DNA from: Paraburkholderia kururiensis JCM 10599 = LMG 19447 | GTDB lineage: Bacteria; Pseudomonadota; Gammaproteobacteria; Burkholderiales; Burkholderiaceae | Assembly (NCBI RefSeq): GCF_003986935.1 | Contig: NZ_RJZE01000016.1 | Span: 124,001 to 188,000 of the forward strand | Direction of reading: 5' to 3' | DNA length: 64,000 nt | Part shown: positions 1-8,407 of the stretch, in pieces | Layout of the letters: the number at the start of each line of letters is the position of its first letter | Position numbering within the stretch: position 1 is the stretch's first letter | Notes under the pieces: model-generated | Told to the model about the DNA's origin: nothing | Databases searched by the model: none | What the model saw: the letters and a program-made list of their open reading frames with translations, nothing else | Program-made: the position numbers and the translations under genes

Positions 1-207
1 GAGCGGCTCGCGCGCGATCGGCGCGTCTCTGACGCCGTGGACAACAAGATCGTCTACGAGCGCAACCGCCGGTTCGTGACCCGCATGCTGGCGATCGCGG
101 CGCCGAACCGGCCGCTCTTCGTGGCGATCGGCGCGCTGCATCTGGGCGGACAACGCGGCGTGCTGGCGCTGCTGCGCCAGCACGGGTTTGTCGTCGATCC
201 GGGTTGA
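1..207 (+). CDS. TraB/GumN family protein, C-terminal fragment
   Basis: This is the last 68 codons of a gene that begins before the window. The reading frame is open from base 1 to a TGA at 205-207. The visible tail carries the family's closing pattern: an ERNRRF-like stretch, a LFVAIGALHLGG core (the conserved A-x-H-L-x-G signature) and a final run ending in GFVVDPG. TraB/GumN (PF01963) proteins are metal-dependent, usually secreted or lipid-anchored proteins of poorly defined function in bacteria. The N-terminus, and therefore any signal peptide, lies outside the window. The call rests on the C-terminal motif only. Confidence 0.75.
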   Translation, partial: ERLARDRRVSDAVDNKIVYERNRRFVTRMLAIAAPNRPLFVAIGALHLGGQRGVLALLRQHGFVVDPG

Positions 208-324
208 AGCGGCCGGATTGAAGCCGCGCTGAGCCTGGGTTGAATCAGGCTCAAGCCTTGCCGAAACGCCGCTGAAGGCCGCCGAAGCTCGCCGAAACTC
301 CGCCGAAGCGGCCGGTCCCTCGAA

Positions 325-1278
325 TCAGAACCCGAACACGTTCAGCAGCACGATGTTGGCCGCCAGAATGCCAAGCGCCGTGGGCACCTGCACGCGGATC
401 ACCGCATTCTTGTCCGGCAGTTCCAGCAGCGCGGCGGGCACGATGTTGAAGTTCGCGGCCATCGGCGTCATCAGCGTGCCGCAGTAGCCCGAGAACATGC
501 CGATGGCGGCCATCACGGCCGGGTTCGCGTGGAACATGCCCACCAGCACCGGCACGCCGACGCCGCCCGTCATCACCGGAAACGCCGCGAAGCCGTTGCC
601 CATGATGACCGTGAAGAGCGCCATGCCCACGCAGTAGACGATCACGGCGACCACGCGCAGGTCCATGTCGATGTACGACGTGGTGACGTGCGCCACGGCC
701 TTGCCCACGCCGGCATCCGAGAACACAAGGCCCAGCATGCCCAGCATCTGCGGCAGCACGGCGGCCCACGAGAGCGCGTCCACGAGACGCCGCGCTTCCT
801 TCACCGACTGGCCCACGCTGTCGCGCGTCAGCATGCAGGCAATGCCGAGCGCGATCACGCAGCCCACGCCGAAGCCGATCAGCGTCACGTTCTTCGCCTC
901 GATGAGCGGCGTGCCGCCGAACACGAGGTGGCTTGCCGAAAGCGTCAGCACCACGGTAACGAGCGGAATGGTGAGCGCGGGCACGAAGAGCTTGTTACCG
1001 AGGCGCACGGCACTGGCGCGGCGCACTTCGTCGGAGAGCACCTTCGGCTTGGCCGCGGTCACGCCGCCGAAGCCGGCAATGAGCGCCATCACGATCACGA
1101 GCACGCCCACCACTTCGGGCGGCAGGCGGTCGCCCACGAGAAAGATCACGGCGTAGACAATCCAGAAGCCCCCCGCGGTGAAGCGGCGCGGATGCTCGCG
1201 GTCCGTGGCGATCATGCCGCCGATCACGAGCAGCACGATGCCCAGCAGCCAGAACAGGTAGTTGATGGTGAGCGTCAT
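325..1278 (-). CDS. DUF979 family membrane protein
   Basis: A 317-residue very hydrophobic protein with about nine or ten predicted membrane spans and the pattern of the DUF979 (PF06166) family. It begins with the hydrophobic stretch YLFWLLGIVLLVIGGM. Its ATG overlaps the stop of the DUF969 gene by four bases (ATGA at 1275-1278), so the two are translationally coupled. DUF969 and DUF979 proteins occur as pairs and are often found beside 5-oxoproline or pyroglutamyl-peptidase genes; here the pair follows pxpBCA. A permease role, possibly for 5-oxoproline, is inference from that context, as no biochemical function is established to my knowledge. Confidence 0.85.
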   Translation of the reverse strand: MTLTINYLFWLLGIVLLVIGGMIATDREHPRRFTAGGFWIVYAVIFLVGDRLPPEVVGVLVIVMALIAGFGGVTAAKPKVLSDEVRRASAVRLGNKLFVPALTIPLVTVVLTLSASHLVFGGTPLIEAKNVTLIGFGVGCVIALGIACMLTRDSVGQSVKEARRLVDALSWAAVLPQMLGMLGLVFSDAGVGKAVAHVTTSYIDMDLRVVAVIVYCVGMALFTVIMGNGFAAFPVMTGGVGVPVLVGMFHANPAVMAAIGMFSGYCGTLMTPMAANFNIVPAALLELPDKNAVIRVQVPTALGILAANIVLLNVFGF

Positions 1279-2045
1279 GCTTCGTCTCCCGTGGTGGCGT
1301 TCGTGTGGGTAGCGGCTGCGGCGGCTGCGGCGGATGCATTCGCATGCGCCTTGCGCTGGCCGCCGAGTTCGCGCTCCAGCTTGCGGTCAAGCAGATACAG
1401 CCGGAAGCCGTGAATCAGGAACGCGCAGATGGCCGTGGGAATGCCCCACACCGCGACGTGCATCGGCTCGACAGAGACGCCGGCTTCCTTGAGGAAGGTG
1501 GTCATGAGCACGATGGCGCCGAACGCGACGAAGATGTCTTCGCCGAAGAAGAGGCCCACGTTGTCCGTCGCCGCGGAGAACGCGCGCAGACGCTGGCGCA
1601 CGGCGTCGGTGAGCTTGCCGAAGCGGTTTTCGGTGGCGCCTTCGGCCATTGGCGCAATCAGCGGACGCACCATCTGCGGATGCCCGCCCAGACCTGTCAG
1701 ACCGACGGCCGCCGTGAGTTCGCGCACGAGCAGATAGACGATCAACAGACGCCCGGCCGTGGCCGCCTTGATGCCGGCAATCCACATCTGCGCGCGCTCG
1801 CGCAGGCCATGGCGTTCCAGCAGACCGATCACGGCGAGCGGCAGCAGGATGATGAGCGGGATGTTGCGCGTCTTGATGAAGCCGGTACCGATGGCCGCGA
1901 GAATCTTCTCGGGCGGGAAGTGCGCCGCGGCGCCGGTGGCGATGGCGGCCACGGCGACGATCAGCATCGGATTGAACCGCAATACGAAGCCAACGATGAT
2001 GACGGCCACTCCAATGAGCGGCCATAAGCTGACGGTTGTCTGCAT
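1275..2045 (-). CDS. DUF969 family membrane protein
   Basis: A 256-residue integral membrane protein matching DUF969 (PF06149). The ATG at 2045-2043 (MQTTVSLW) is preferred over upstream in-frame codons because it has a GGAGAT ribosome site just before it and because the extra N-terminal residues would be polar and low in complexity. Hydrophobic helices begin immediately at residue 8. The C-terminus is an Ala/Thr/Asn-rich tail after the last helix. It is translationally coupled to the DUF979 gene and lies 410 bases downstream of pxpA on the same strand. Co-occurrence suggests the two DUF proteins form one transporter. Confidence 0.85.
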   Translation of the reverse strand: MQTTVSLWPLIGVAVIIVGFVLRFNPMLIVAVAAIATGAAAHFPPEKILAAIGTGFIKTRNIPLIILLPLAVIGLLERHGLRERAQMWIAGIKAATAGRLLIVYLLVRELTAAVGLTGLGGHPQMVRPLIAPMAEGATENRFGKLTDAVRQRLRAFSAATDNVGLFFGEDIFVAFGAIVLMTTFLKEAGVSVEPMHVAVWGIPTAICAFLIHGFRLYLLDRKLERELGGQRKAHANASAAAAAAATHTNATTGDEA

Positions 2046-2455
2046 CAGGATCTCCAAACGGGGTGTGATTGGGCCGTCTTGCCTCGTTGGCCGCTGGTGG
2101 CGGTTTGGGATGGCGCGTGACGGCTCTTGAGGTGCTGCGCGGCTCTGGGCGGCCGCTTGGACATCGGGGTAATGCTTGATGCGGGTGATGCTTTTAGTGC
2201 TGCTGCGTGCTGCTTTTCTAATGCTGTTGGTTGCTACCGGTTGTTGCTGCTGGCTGCTGTTGCTACCGATTGCCACTGCCGATTACCACTGCCTGTTGCC
2301 ACTACCGATTGCCGTTGCGGCGCTTGCCGCTCGATGCGGTTGCGTGACGAATGTGGCCCGATGCATTCGCGTGCCTCGCGCGGCCCGCGCGTTGCTTCAC
2401 GCGTCGCCGCGCTTCACCTCACCGCATCTCACCGCACCGAACCGCCTCAGCCCCT
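2046..2455. other. 410-base gap between pxpA and the DUF969 gene
   Basis: No gene is supported here. Frames across it are low in complexity. The middle part, about 2190-2320, holds a degenerate run of short TTGC(T/C)ACCGATTGCC-like units (see the repeat entry). The last 60 bases before 2045 contain the DUF969 ribosome site. The gap is unusually long for genes assumed to share a transcript, so a separate promoter for the DUF969/DUF979 pair is possible; I do not see a convincing sigma-70 box pair. Confidence 0.5.
2216..2322. repeat. Degenerate short tandem repeats
   Basis: The stretch is built from imperfect copies of a unit close to TTGC(C/T)ACCGATTGCC, alternating with GCTGCTGG-like blocks: TTGCTACCGGTTG, TTGCTACCGATTGCC, CTGCCGATTACC, TTGCCACTACCGATTGCC. 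The copies are not exact and have no fixed period. They sit between pxpA and the DUF969 gene. This looks like slippage-derived spacer DNA. Confidence 0.5.
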
Positions 2456-3208
2456 TCAAACCCGCGCCGCACCCGCCGCATGCACTTCGATGCCGGCCGC
2501 GTCGAGCGCCGCACGAATGCGCTGCGCGAACGCGAGCGCGTGCGGGCCGTCGCCGTGCAGACAGATGGTCTGTGCATTGAGCGGTACCCACTCGCCCTCC
2601 ACGGATTGCACGCGTTGCTCGCGGATCATGCCCAGCGTGCGTTCGAGCACGGCGTCTTCGTCGTCGAGCAACGCGCCCGGCTGCGAGCGCGGCACGAGCG
2701 AGCCGTCGGCGCGGTAGCCGCGGTCGGCGAACACTTCTTCGATGGCAACGAGACCGGCGGCGCGCGCGGCCGTGACCAGTCCGCTGTTCGCGAGCGCGAA
2801 TACCGCCACCGACGGATCGAAGTCGTGCACCGCGGACACGATGGCATCGGCGATCTTCGGGTCGCGCGCGGCCTGGTTGTAGAGCGCGCCGTGCGGCTTC
2901 ACGTGGGCGATGCGTCCACCTTCGGCCTGCGCGATCGCCGAGAGCGCGCCGAGCTGGTACAGCACGCCCGCGTAGATTTCACTGGCAGGCAGGTCCATCT
3001 CCTTGCGGCCGAAGTTCTCCGGGTCGTTGAAGCTGGGATGCGCGCCAATCGACACGCCCTTTTTCACGGCCCAGCGCACGCAGTCGCGCATGGCATTGGC
3101 GCCGCCCGCGTGCCAGCCGCACGCGATGTTGGCGGAGCTGACGAGGTCGAGCAGCGCTTCGTCGGAGCCGCAGCCTTCGCCGAGATCGGCGTTCAAATCG
3201 ATTTCCAT
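2456..3208 (-). CDS. pxpA: 5-oxoprolinase subunit A (LamB/YcsF family)
   Basis: A 250-residue cytosolic protein of the LamB/YcsF family, starting MEIDLNADLGEG with the family's conserved DLNxDxGE opening. Further family marks are ANIACGWHAGG near residue 45, GAHPSFNDPENFGRK and HVKPHGALYN. PxpA acts with PxpB and PxpC in ATP-dependent opening of 5-oxo-L-proline to glutamate. The ATG at 3208-3206 is chosen because homologues begin at this point. The gene follows pxpC by 46 bases on the same strand, so pxpB, pxpC and pxpA form one leftward operon. Length is normal for the family. Confidence 0.95.
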   Translation of the reverse strand: MEIDLNADLGEGCGSDEALLDLVSSANIACGWHAGGANAMRDCVRWAVKKGVSIGAHPSFNDPENFGRKEMDLPASEIYAGVLYQLGALSAIAQAEGGRIAHVKPHGALYNQAARDPKIADAIVSAVHDFDPSVAVFALANSGLVTAARAAGLVAIEEVFADRGYRADGSLVPRSQPGALLDDEDAVLERTLGMIREQRVQSVEGEWVPLNAQTICLHGDGPHALAFAQRIRAALDAAGIEVHAAGAARV

Positions 3209-3254
3209 GGCCTGTCCTGTTGGTGCTGGACGCCGTCGGCGTCCGTCATGTTGC

Positions 3255-4304
3255 TTACGCTGCGCGCGCGGCGATGCCCGCCGTGCAGCGTTCTTCGTGC
3301 ATGGCGATCGCGGCATCGATCTGCCGTAGATACGCGTGTTCTTCGGCGAGCGCGGCGCGCGCTTCGTCGGGTGTGGTTTCGATGAAGCGCACGCCGCCGT
3401 TCAGGCGCACCTGCGCGAGCTTCCAGAGGTCCGCGCGAATCACCGAGCCGATCTTCGGGTAGCCGCCCGTGGTCTGCGCGTCGCCCATCAGCACGATGGG
3501 CTGGCCGCCCGGCGGCACCTGGATCGTGCCCGGCAGCACGGCATGCGAGAGCAGCTCGGTCTTGCGGCTGCGCGCGAGCTGCGTGCCTGCAAGGCGATAG
3601 CCCATGCGATTGCTGTTGGGCGTGACGAGCCATTCGTCCGACCAGAATGCCTGCTGCGCCTCGCGCGTGAAGCTCTCGTATTCGGGCCCGGGCAGCACGC
3701 GGACCGCCACGGCCCACGGCAGCCCCGACGGATGCCGGCCGCGCCGGTGCGGCTCGTCCACCTGCGCGAACCTGCACCAGGCGGGCGCGGCCACGCCGAA
3801 CTCGCGCGTCGCCGGGCTGAAGCCGGGCGTGGTGCGCGTGGGCACGCCAAGCGGCAGGCGGTCGCCGTCCTTCAGCGCGCGACCGCCCAGGCCGCCGAAC
3901 TGCGCGGCGAGGTCGGTGCTGCGCGAGCCGAGCATGGGCAGCACGTCGATGCCGCCCGCCACGCAGACGTAGCCGCGCATGCCGCGCTTCGCCGCCTGCA
4001 GCGCGAGTTCCTGGCCTGCCTGCACGGGCAGGCTCCACCACGACCACACGGGCTTGCCGTCGAGCGTTGCGCTGAAGTCCGTGCCCGTGATGGCGATGCG
4101 CGTCGCGCGTGGAAAGCGCAGCACGAGCGGGCCGAAGGTCACTTCGAGCGCCGCGGCGTGAGACCGGTTGCCTACCAGCCGGTTGCCCACTTCGAGCGCG
4201 AGGCGGTCGAGCGCGCCGGCCGTCGCCACGCCGAGGTGACGGTAGCCGTGGCGGCCCTGGTCTTGCACGGTGGTCAGAAGCCCCGCGCGGATCACTTCGA
4301 TCAT
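3255..4304 (-). CDS. pxpC: 5-oxoprolinase subunit C, biotin-dependent carboxyltransferase family
   Basis: A 349-residue protein of the AHS2 (urea amidolyase-like carboxyltransferase) family, opening MIEVIRAGLLTTVQDQGRHG with the conserved TxQDxGRxG motif. Later marks are NRLVGN near residue 40 and a C-terminal MGDAQTTGGYPKIGSV block typical of PxpC/KipA. With PxpB it forms the part that phosphorylates 5-oxoproline. Its ATG overlaps the pxpB stop by four bases (4301-4304), which indicates translational coupling. Length is normal for the family. Confidence 0.93.
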   Translation of the reverse strand: MIEVIRAGLLTTVQDQGRHGYRHLGVATAGALDRLALEVGNRLVGNRSHAAALEVTFGPLVLRFPRATRIAITGTDFSATLDGKPVWSWWSLPVQAGQELALQAAKRGMRGYVCVAGGIDVLPMLGSRSTDLAAQFGGLGGRALKDGDRLPLGVPTRTTPGFSPATREFGVAAPAWCRFAQVDEPHRRGRHPSGLPWAVAVRVLPGPEYESFTREAQQAFWSDEWLVTPNSNRMGYRLAGTQLARSRKTELLSHAVLPGTIQVPPGGQPIVLMGDAQTTGGYPKIGSVIRADLWKLAQVRLNGGVRFIETTPDEARAALAEEHAYLRQIDAAIAMHEERCTAGIAARAA

Positions 4305-4954
4305 AGGCTGATCCCCGCGATGGTGAAGCGAACCCGGTCGCCCGGCTGGAGCAGCGTGGGCGGGTTGCGCGAGGGATCGAAGAGCCGCAGCGGCGTGCGT
4401 CCGATGAGTTGCCAGCCGCCCGGCGAGACGGCCGGATAGATGCCCGTCTGCTCGCCACCAATGCCGATGGTGCCCGCAGGCACTTCGAGGCGCGGCTCGG
4501 CGCGGCGGGGAGTGTGCAGCGCTGCCTCCAGTCCGCCCATGTAGGCAAAGCCCGGCTGGAAGCCGAGGAAGAACACCACGTAGTCGCCGGCCGCGTGACG
4601 GCGCGCCACGTCTTCAGGCGAAAGGCCGGTGTGCTCGGCGACCGTGCGCAGATCCGGGCCGGCTTCGCCGCCGTATTCCACGGGAATTTCCACCTCGCGG
4701 CCTTCGGCATGCGCGCGCGGTGCGGCGTGCCAGGCGGCCGCCAGCTGTTCGCCGAGCTGGGCGGTGTCTGCTTCGAGTGGGTCGAACACGACGGTGAGAT
4801 TGTTCATGCCGGGCACGACTTCGAGCACGTGCGGCCACGTGTGCGCCGCTTCGGCGGCCGCCCAGACGCGGCGCTGCACGTCCAGCGTGGCGGGCGGCGG
4901 CGCTTCGCAGACGAGGGCGCTGTCGCCGAGCGGATAGATGCGGGGTGAGCTCAT
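4301..4954 (-). CDS. pxpB: 5-oxoprolinase subunit B (KipI family)
   Basis: A 217-residue AHS1/KipI-family protein. It begins MSSPRIYPLGDSAL, where YPLGDSALxxxF-like openings are typical, and contains PGMNNLTVVFDP, the core GFQPGFAYMGGL with the conserved GFxPGFxYL pattern, and the closing SPGGWQLIGRT. It is the first gene of the leftward pxpBCA operon. PxpB partners PxpC; in Bacillus the homologue KipI inhibits a sporulation kinase, but the gene order here argues for the metabolic role. A divergent winged-helix regulator starts 267 bases upstream and is the obvious candidate controller. Confidence 0.93.
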   Translation of the reverse strand: MSSPRIYPLGDSALVCEAPPPATLDVQRRVWAAAEAAHTWPHVLEVVPGMNNLTVVFDPLEADTAQLGEQLAAAWHAAPRAHAEGREVEIPVEYGGEAGPDLRTVAEHTGLSPEDVARRHAAGDYVVFFLGFQPGFAYMGGLEAALHTPRRAEPRLEVPAGTIGIGGEQTGIYPAVSPGGWQLIGRTPLRLFDPSRNPPTLLQPGDRVRFTIAGISL

Positions 4955-5115
4955 AAGTACATGGGTTCGGTGTGGACGACGGCGGTCGGCCTGCGGTTTC
5001 GGTGCGCTCGACCGTTCAAACGGTAGGACGGCGCAGGGGCGGGCGCAACTGCAAGGCGCTGGCCGAAGTTCGTCCGACCGTTATCATCCGATTCGTCGTG
5101 TAGCGTACATTCTCA

Positions 5116-5135
5116 ATAATTTATCTACAAATTAT
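5116..5135. promoter_or_regulatory. AT-rich inverted repeat, possible operator of the divergent regulator
   Basis: ATAATTT, six bases, then AAATTAT form a perfect 7-base inverted repeat within an AT-rich island between pxpB and the regulator gene at 5222. The surrounding DNA is strongly GC-rich, so the island stands out. A symmetric AT-rich site in a divergent gap is typical of MarR-type operators. Assignment to the adjacent regulator is inference. Confidence 0.45.
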
Positions 5136-5221
5136 CAATAAGCGTTTTTGCCAGGGCCGCCGCCTGCTGCGGCGTCGTACACTCTCGCCACGACTCCAAA
5201 CCGCTATTCCGGGCACCCGCC

Positions 5222-5734
5222 ATGTCGCGCAATCCCACGAAAATCGTTTCCTCCGAGCACCTCGTTTCTGAAGCAAGCGCTGAACTCTCGGAGTTCGAGT
5301 ACGCGCTGATCATGGCAGGCAACGCTTTCAATCGGTGGATGGTGCGCTGCATGTCGGCGGCGGGCGTGAAGGACATGACCGCGATCGAGGTGTCGCTGCT
5401 GCATCACGTGAGCCATCGCGAGCGCCGCAAGAAGCTCGCGGACATCTGCTTCGTGCTCAACATCGAAGACACGCACGTAGCCACCTACGCGCTCAAGAAG
5501 CTGATGGCGCGCGGCTACGTGGCAAGCGAGAAGTCGGGAAAGGAGGTGTTCTTTTCGGCAACGCCGGAAGGACGCGAGCTGTGCCTCAAGTATCGCGAGG
5601 TACGCGAGAGCTGCCTCATCGCCACGTTGAAGGAAAGCGGGCTCACCAACGAGCAGATCGGCGACGCGGCACAGCTGATGCGCAACGTCTCGGGGCTCTA
5701 CGACACGGCGGCGCGGGCCGCGGCGTCGCTTTGA
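5222..5734 (+). CDS. MarR-like winged-helix transcriptional regulator
   Basis: A 170-residue protein predicted to be a cytosolic winged-helix DNA-binding regulator. Residues about 55-130 give the MarR-like layout: a helix (TAIEVSLLHHVSH), a recognition region (LADICFVLNIEDTHVATYALKKLMARGYV) and a wing (SEKSGKEVFFSATPEGREL). It is divergent from pxpB, so it most likely governs the pxp operon and itself, using the AT-rich palindrome at 5116-5135. Similar regulators sit next to pxp genes in related bacteria as far as I recall. The ATG at 5222 gives the usual length. The inducer is unknown. Confidence 0.75.
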   Translation: MSRNPTKIVSSEHLVSEASAELSEFEYALIMAGNAFNRWMVRCMSAAGVKDMTAIEVSLLHHVSHRERRKKLADICFVLNIEDTHVATYALKKLMARGYVASEKSGKEVFFSATPEGRELCLKYREVRESCLIATLKESGLTNEQIGDAAQLMRNVSGLYDTAARAAASL

Positions 5735-5780
5735 GGAAGGGTTTCGATGAAGCGGTGAGGCGTGTTGGCCTCGATGATTG

Positions 5781-6419
5781 TTAACGGCTGGCTTTGTGGC
5801 CGGTTGCTGCAGCGGTGTCGGTCGTGGCCGTGGCCGGGTAGCACGCCGCATCGGTAATGATCGCGTCGAGCGGAATGTCGTGCGCCTCGCGCACGAAGGC
5901 GGACGTGCGGCAGCTTTCATACGCGATGCCCACCGTCACGGGCCGCGACTCGCCGGGCCATGCCGCGAGCGTGCGGTCGTAGTAGCCGCCGCCGTACCCG
6001 AGGCGATAGCCGTCGTCGTCGAAGCCGACGCACGGCACGAGAAGCAGGTCGGGAATCACCACGCGGTTCGACGCGGGCTCGGGAATCTTGTGGTGGCCTT
6101 CGCGCATCGGCGTATCGGGTGCCCACGCGTGGAATTCGAGCGGCGCATGGCGATGGCGGATCACCGGCAACGCCGCGGTGCGATGGCTCTTGACCGCGAG
6201 CCACGTAGCTATGACATCGCGTGTGTCGACTTCGCCTCGCACGGGCCAGTAGAAGCCCACGCAAGCGGGCTCGTAGCGCTCCAGCATCTCGAACAGGCGA
6301 CGCTTCAGCGCCTTCTCTCGCGCGGGTTCGCGAGCGGCCAAAAGACGCGCTTCCAGCAGCCTTGCACGCAGGTCGTTTTTCGATTCCGCGCTGGGGTTGC
6401 GTGCTATGCTTGGGTTCAC
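5781..6419 (-). CDS. ygfA: 5-formyltetrahydrofolate cyclo-ligase
   Basis: A 212-residue enzyme of the 5-FTHF cyclo-ligase family, which converts 5-formyl-THF plus ATP to 5,10-methenyl-THF. The signature is LLVPCVGFDDDGYRLGYGGG followed by YYDRTL, with the Gly-rich substrate loop near residue 150. The N-terminal K-N-D-L-R-A-R-L helix matches the family's KxxLRxxxxxxR. I place the start at the GTG at 6419-6417 because GGAG lies six bases before it; a further upstream GTG at 6449 has poor spacing to a purine tract. The gene is divergent from the transglycosylase at 6440, with only 20 bases between starts. The C-terminal tail is Ala/Thr-rich. Confidence 0.88.
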   Translation of the reverse strand: MNPSIARNPSAESKNDLRARLLEARLLAAREPAREKALKRRLFEMLERYEPACVGFYWPVRGEVDTRDVIATWLAVKSHRTAALPVIRHRHAPLEFHAWAPDTPMREGHHKIPEPASNRVVIPDLLLVPCVGFDDDGYRLGYGGGYYDRTLAAWPGESRPVTVGIAYESCRTSAFVREAHDIPLDAIITDAACYPATATTDTAAATGHKASR

Positions 6420-6439
6420 TTCGCGCTCCAGAAACAACG

Positions 6440-8407
6440 ATGTCAACACGCCTTCTTCGAGTATATCGCGCGGCCGGTCTCATGCTTGCCGCTGCGGCAC
6501 TCGTCGCATGCAGCACGGCGTCGGCCGTGCGTCCTGTTCCGGTTTCCCAGCTCAATAACGACGACCAGATTTTCGTGCAGCTGCGCGAGGCGGCGCGCAA
6601 CAACGACGCAGCGCGTGCGGCGCAGCTCGCGTCGATGATTCCCGACTATCCGGCGCCCTCGTACCTCGAGTATTTCCAGCTCAAGCCGCAACTGTTCGAC
6701 TCGCAAGGCCATGCGCGCGTTGATGCGCCCGACCAGCCGGTGCTCGCGTTCCTCCAGAAGTACGACGGGCAGGCCATCGCGGACCGGCTGCGCAACGACT
6801 ACCTTGCCGTGCTCGGCGCGCGTCACGACTGGCGCAATTTCGACGACCAGTACGCCCGCTTCGTTCTCAACGACGACACGCAGGTGAAGTGCTATGCGCT
6901 CGAATCGCGCGCATCGCGCGGCGAGAACGTGGCCGACGCGGCGCGCGCATTGCTCGTGGAGCCGCGCTGGTACGGCGACGGCTGCGTCGATCTCGTCACG
7001 GCGCTCGCCGCGAAAGGCCAGTTCAGCACGAACGACGTCTGGCAGCAGATCCGCCTTGCCTACGAGCAGAATCAGCAGACCGTGGGTACGCGCCTTCTCG
7101 ATGCGCTGGGCTCGCAGGCGCCCGACGCCGCCACATTCAGCCGCGCCGTGAGTACGCCGCCGCTGCTGCTCGCGCGCGGCGTGGGCCCCGACAACACCTC
7201 GCACCAGCTTGCGCTGCTCGCCGTCACGACGATGGCGCGCAACGACCCCGCGATGGCGGCCGCCACCTACGCGGCCGTGGCGCCGCAGCTGAGTTCGCCG
7301 GAACGCGCCATCGGCTGGGGCACCATCGGCTATCAGGGCGCGCTCAAGCAGATGCCCGCTGCCGTGGATTGGTACCGGCTGTCGGCCAACGCGCCGCTGT
7401 CGAACCCGGCCTACGAATGGCGCACGCGCGAGGCACTGCTCAACGGCGACTGGACCATGGTGCGCTGGTCGATCGAGCAGATGCCGGCCGCGCTGCGCGC
7501 GCAGCCCGCCTGGGTGTACTGGCATGCACGCGCGCTCAAGCAGGCCGGCGACACGGCGCAGGCCAATGCCGAGTTCGAGCAGATCGCGCCGGGCTACAAC
7601 TTCTACGGTCAGCTTGCAACCGAAGAGCTGGGTCGCAAGATCACCATTCCGCCGAAGACCCAGGTCACCGACGCCGAGATCGACAAGGCTGGCAACACGC
7701 CGGGCTTTGCGCTCGCGCGGCGCTTCTACTCGCTGAACCTGCGGCTGGAAGGCAACCGCGAATGGAACTGGCCGCTGCGGGGCATGACGGACCGCCAGTT
7801 GCTCGCCGTGGCCGAGTACGCACGCGGTATCGAACTCTACGACCGCACCGTGAACACGGCAGACCGTACGAAAACCGACCACGACTTTTCGCTGCGCTAC
7901 CTCGCGCCGTTCCGCGACGTCGTGGAGCGCGACGCGCAGTCCACAGGGCTTGACGTCGAATGGGCCTACGGGCTCATCCGTCAGGAGTCGCGCTTCATTC
8001 TCAACGCGCGGTCCGATGTGGGCGCGAGCGGCCTGATGCAACTGATGCCGGGCACGGCGCAACTGGTGGCGAAGAAGATCGGGCTTGGGCCGCTCTCGCG
8101 CGAGCAGATGAACGACATCAACACCAACATCCTGCTCGGCACGAACTACCTTTCGATGATCTACAATCAGTTCGATGGTCTGGCCGTGCTGGCCACAGCC
8201 GGCTACAACGCCGGGCCGGGCCGTCCGCGCGCGTGGCGCCAGGCGCTGCCGCACGGTGTGGAAGGCGCGATTTTCGCCGAGACCATTCCGTTCACGGAAA
8301 CGCGCGACTACGTCAAGAATGTGTTGTCCAACACGGTCTACTACGCGGCGCTCTTCGAAGGGCGCCCGCAATCGCTGAAAGAGCGGCTCAGCTACATCGC
8401 TCCGTAA
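6440..8407 (+). CDS. slt: Soluble-type lytic murein transglycosylase, probable lipoprotein
   Basis: A 655-residue periplasmic peptidoglycan lytic transglycosylase. The N-terminus MSTRLLRVYRAAGLMLAAAA is followed by LVAC, a lipobox, so it is probably lipid-anchored unlike classical Slt70. The long central region is an alpha-helical U-shaped domain of Slt type. The C-terminal SLT domain carries the catalytic glutamate E516 in RQESRFILNA, then GASGLMQLMPGTAQ, a GTNYLSMI stretch and AGYNAGPGRPRAWR. The ATG at 6440 is chosen because it directly precedes the signal sequence. It cleaves the MurNAc-GlcNAc bond to give anhydromuropeptides. Confidence 0.9.
   Translation: MSTRLLRVYRAAGLMLAAAALVACSTASAVRPVPVSQLNNDDQIFVQLREAARNNDAARAAQLASMIPDYPAPSYLEYFQLKPQLFDSQGHARVDAPDQPVLAFLQKYDGQAIADRLRNDYLAVLGARHDWRNFDDQYARFVLNDDTQVKCYALESRASRGENVADAARALLVEPRWYGDGCVDLVTALAAKGQFSTNDVWQQIRLAYEQNQQTVGTRLLDALGSQAPDAATFSRAVSTPPLLLARGVGPDNTSHQLALLAVTTMARNDPAMAAATYAAVAPQLSSPERAIGWGTIGYQGALKQMPAAVDWYRLSANAPLSNPAYEWRTREALLNGDWTMVRWSIEQMPAALRAQPAWVYWHARALKQAGDTAQANAEFEQIAPGYNFYGQLATEELGRKITIPPKTQVTDAEIDKAGNTPGFALARRFYSLNLRLEGNREWNWPLRGMTDRQLLAVAEYARGIELYDRTVNTADRTKTDHDFSLRYLAPFRDVVERDAQSTGLDVEWAYGLIRQESRFILNARSDVGASGLMQLMPGTAQLVAKKIGLGPLSREQMNDINTNILLGTNYLSMIYNQFDGLAVLATAGYNAGPGRPRAWRQALPHGVEGAIFAETIPFTETRDYVKNVLSNTVYYAALFEGRPQSLKERLSYIAP

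Noticed and set aside
2127..2717. Plus-strand open frames through the pxpA/DUF969 gap
   Set aside because: Cys/Leu/Ala-rich low-complexity translations caused by the short repeats; no ribosome site or family match.
6443..8371. A long minus-strand open frame opposite the lytic transglycosylase
   Set aside because: Shadow of slt; no motif, and the plus-strand gene has a lipobox and a full catalytic domain.
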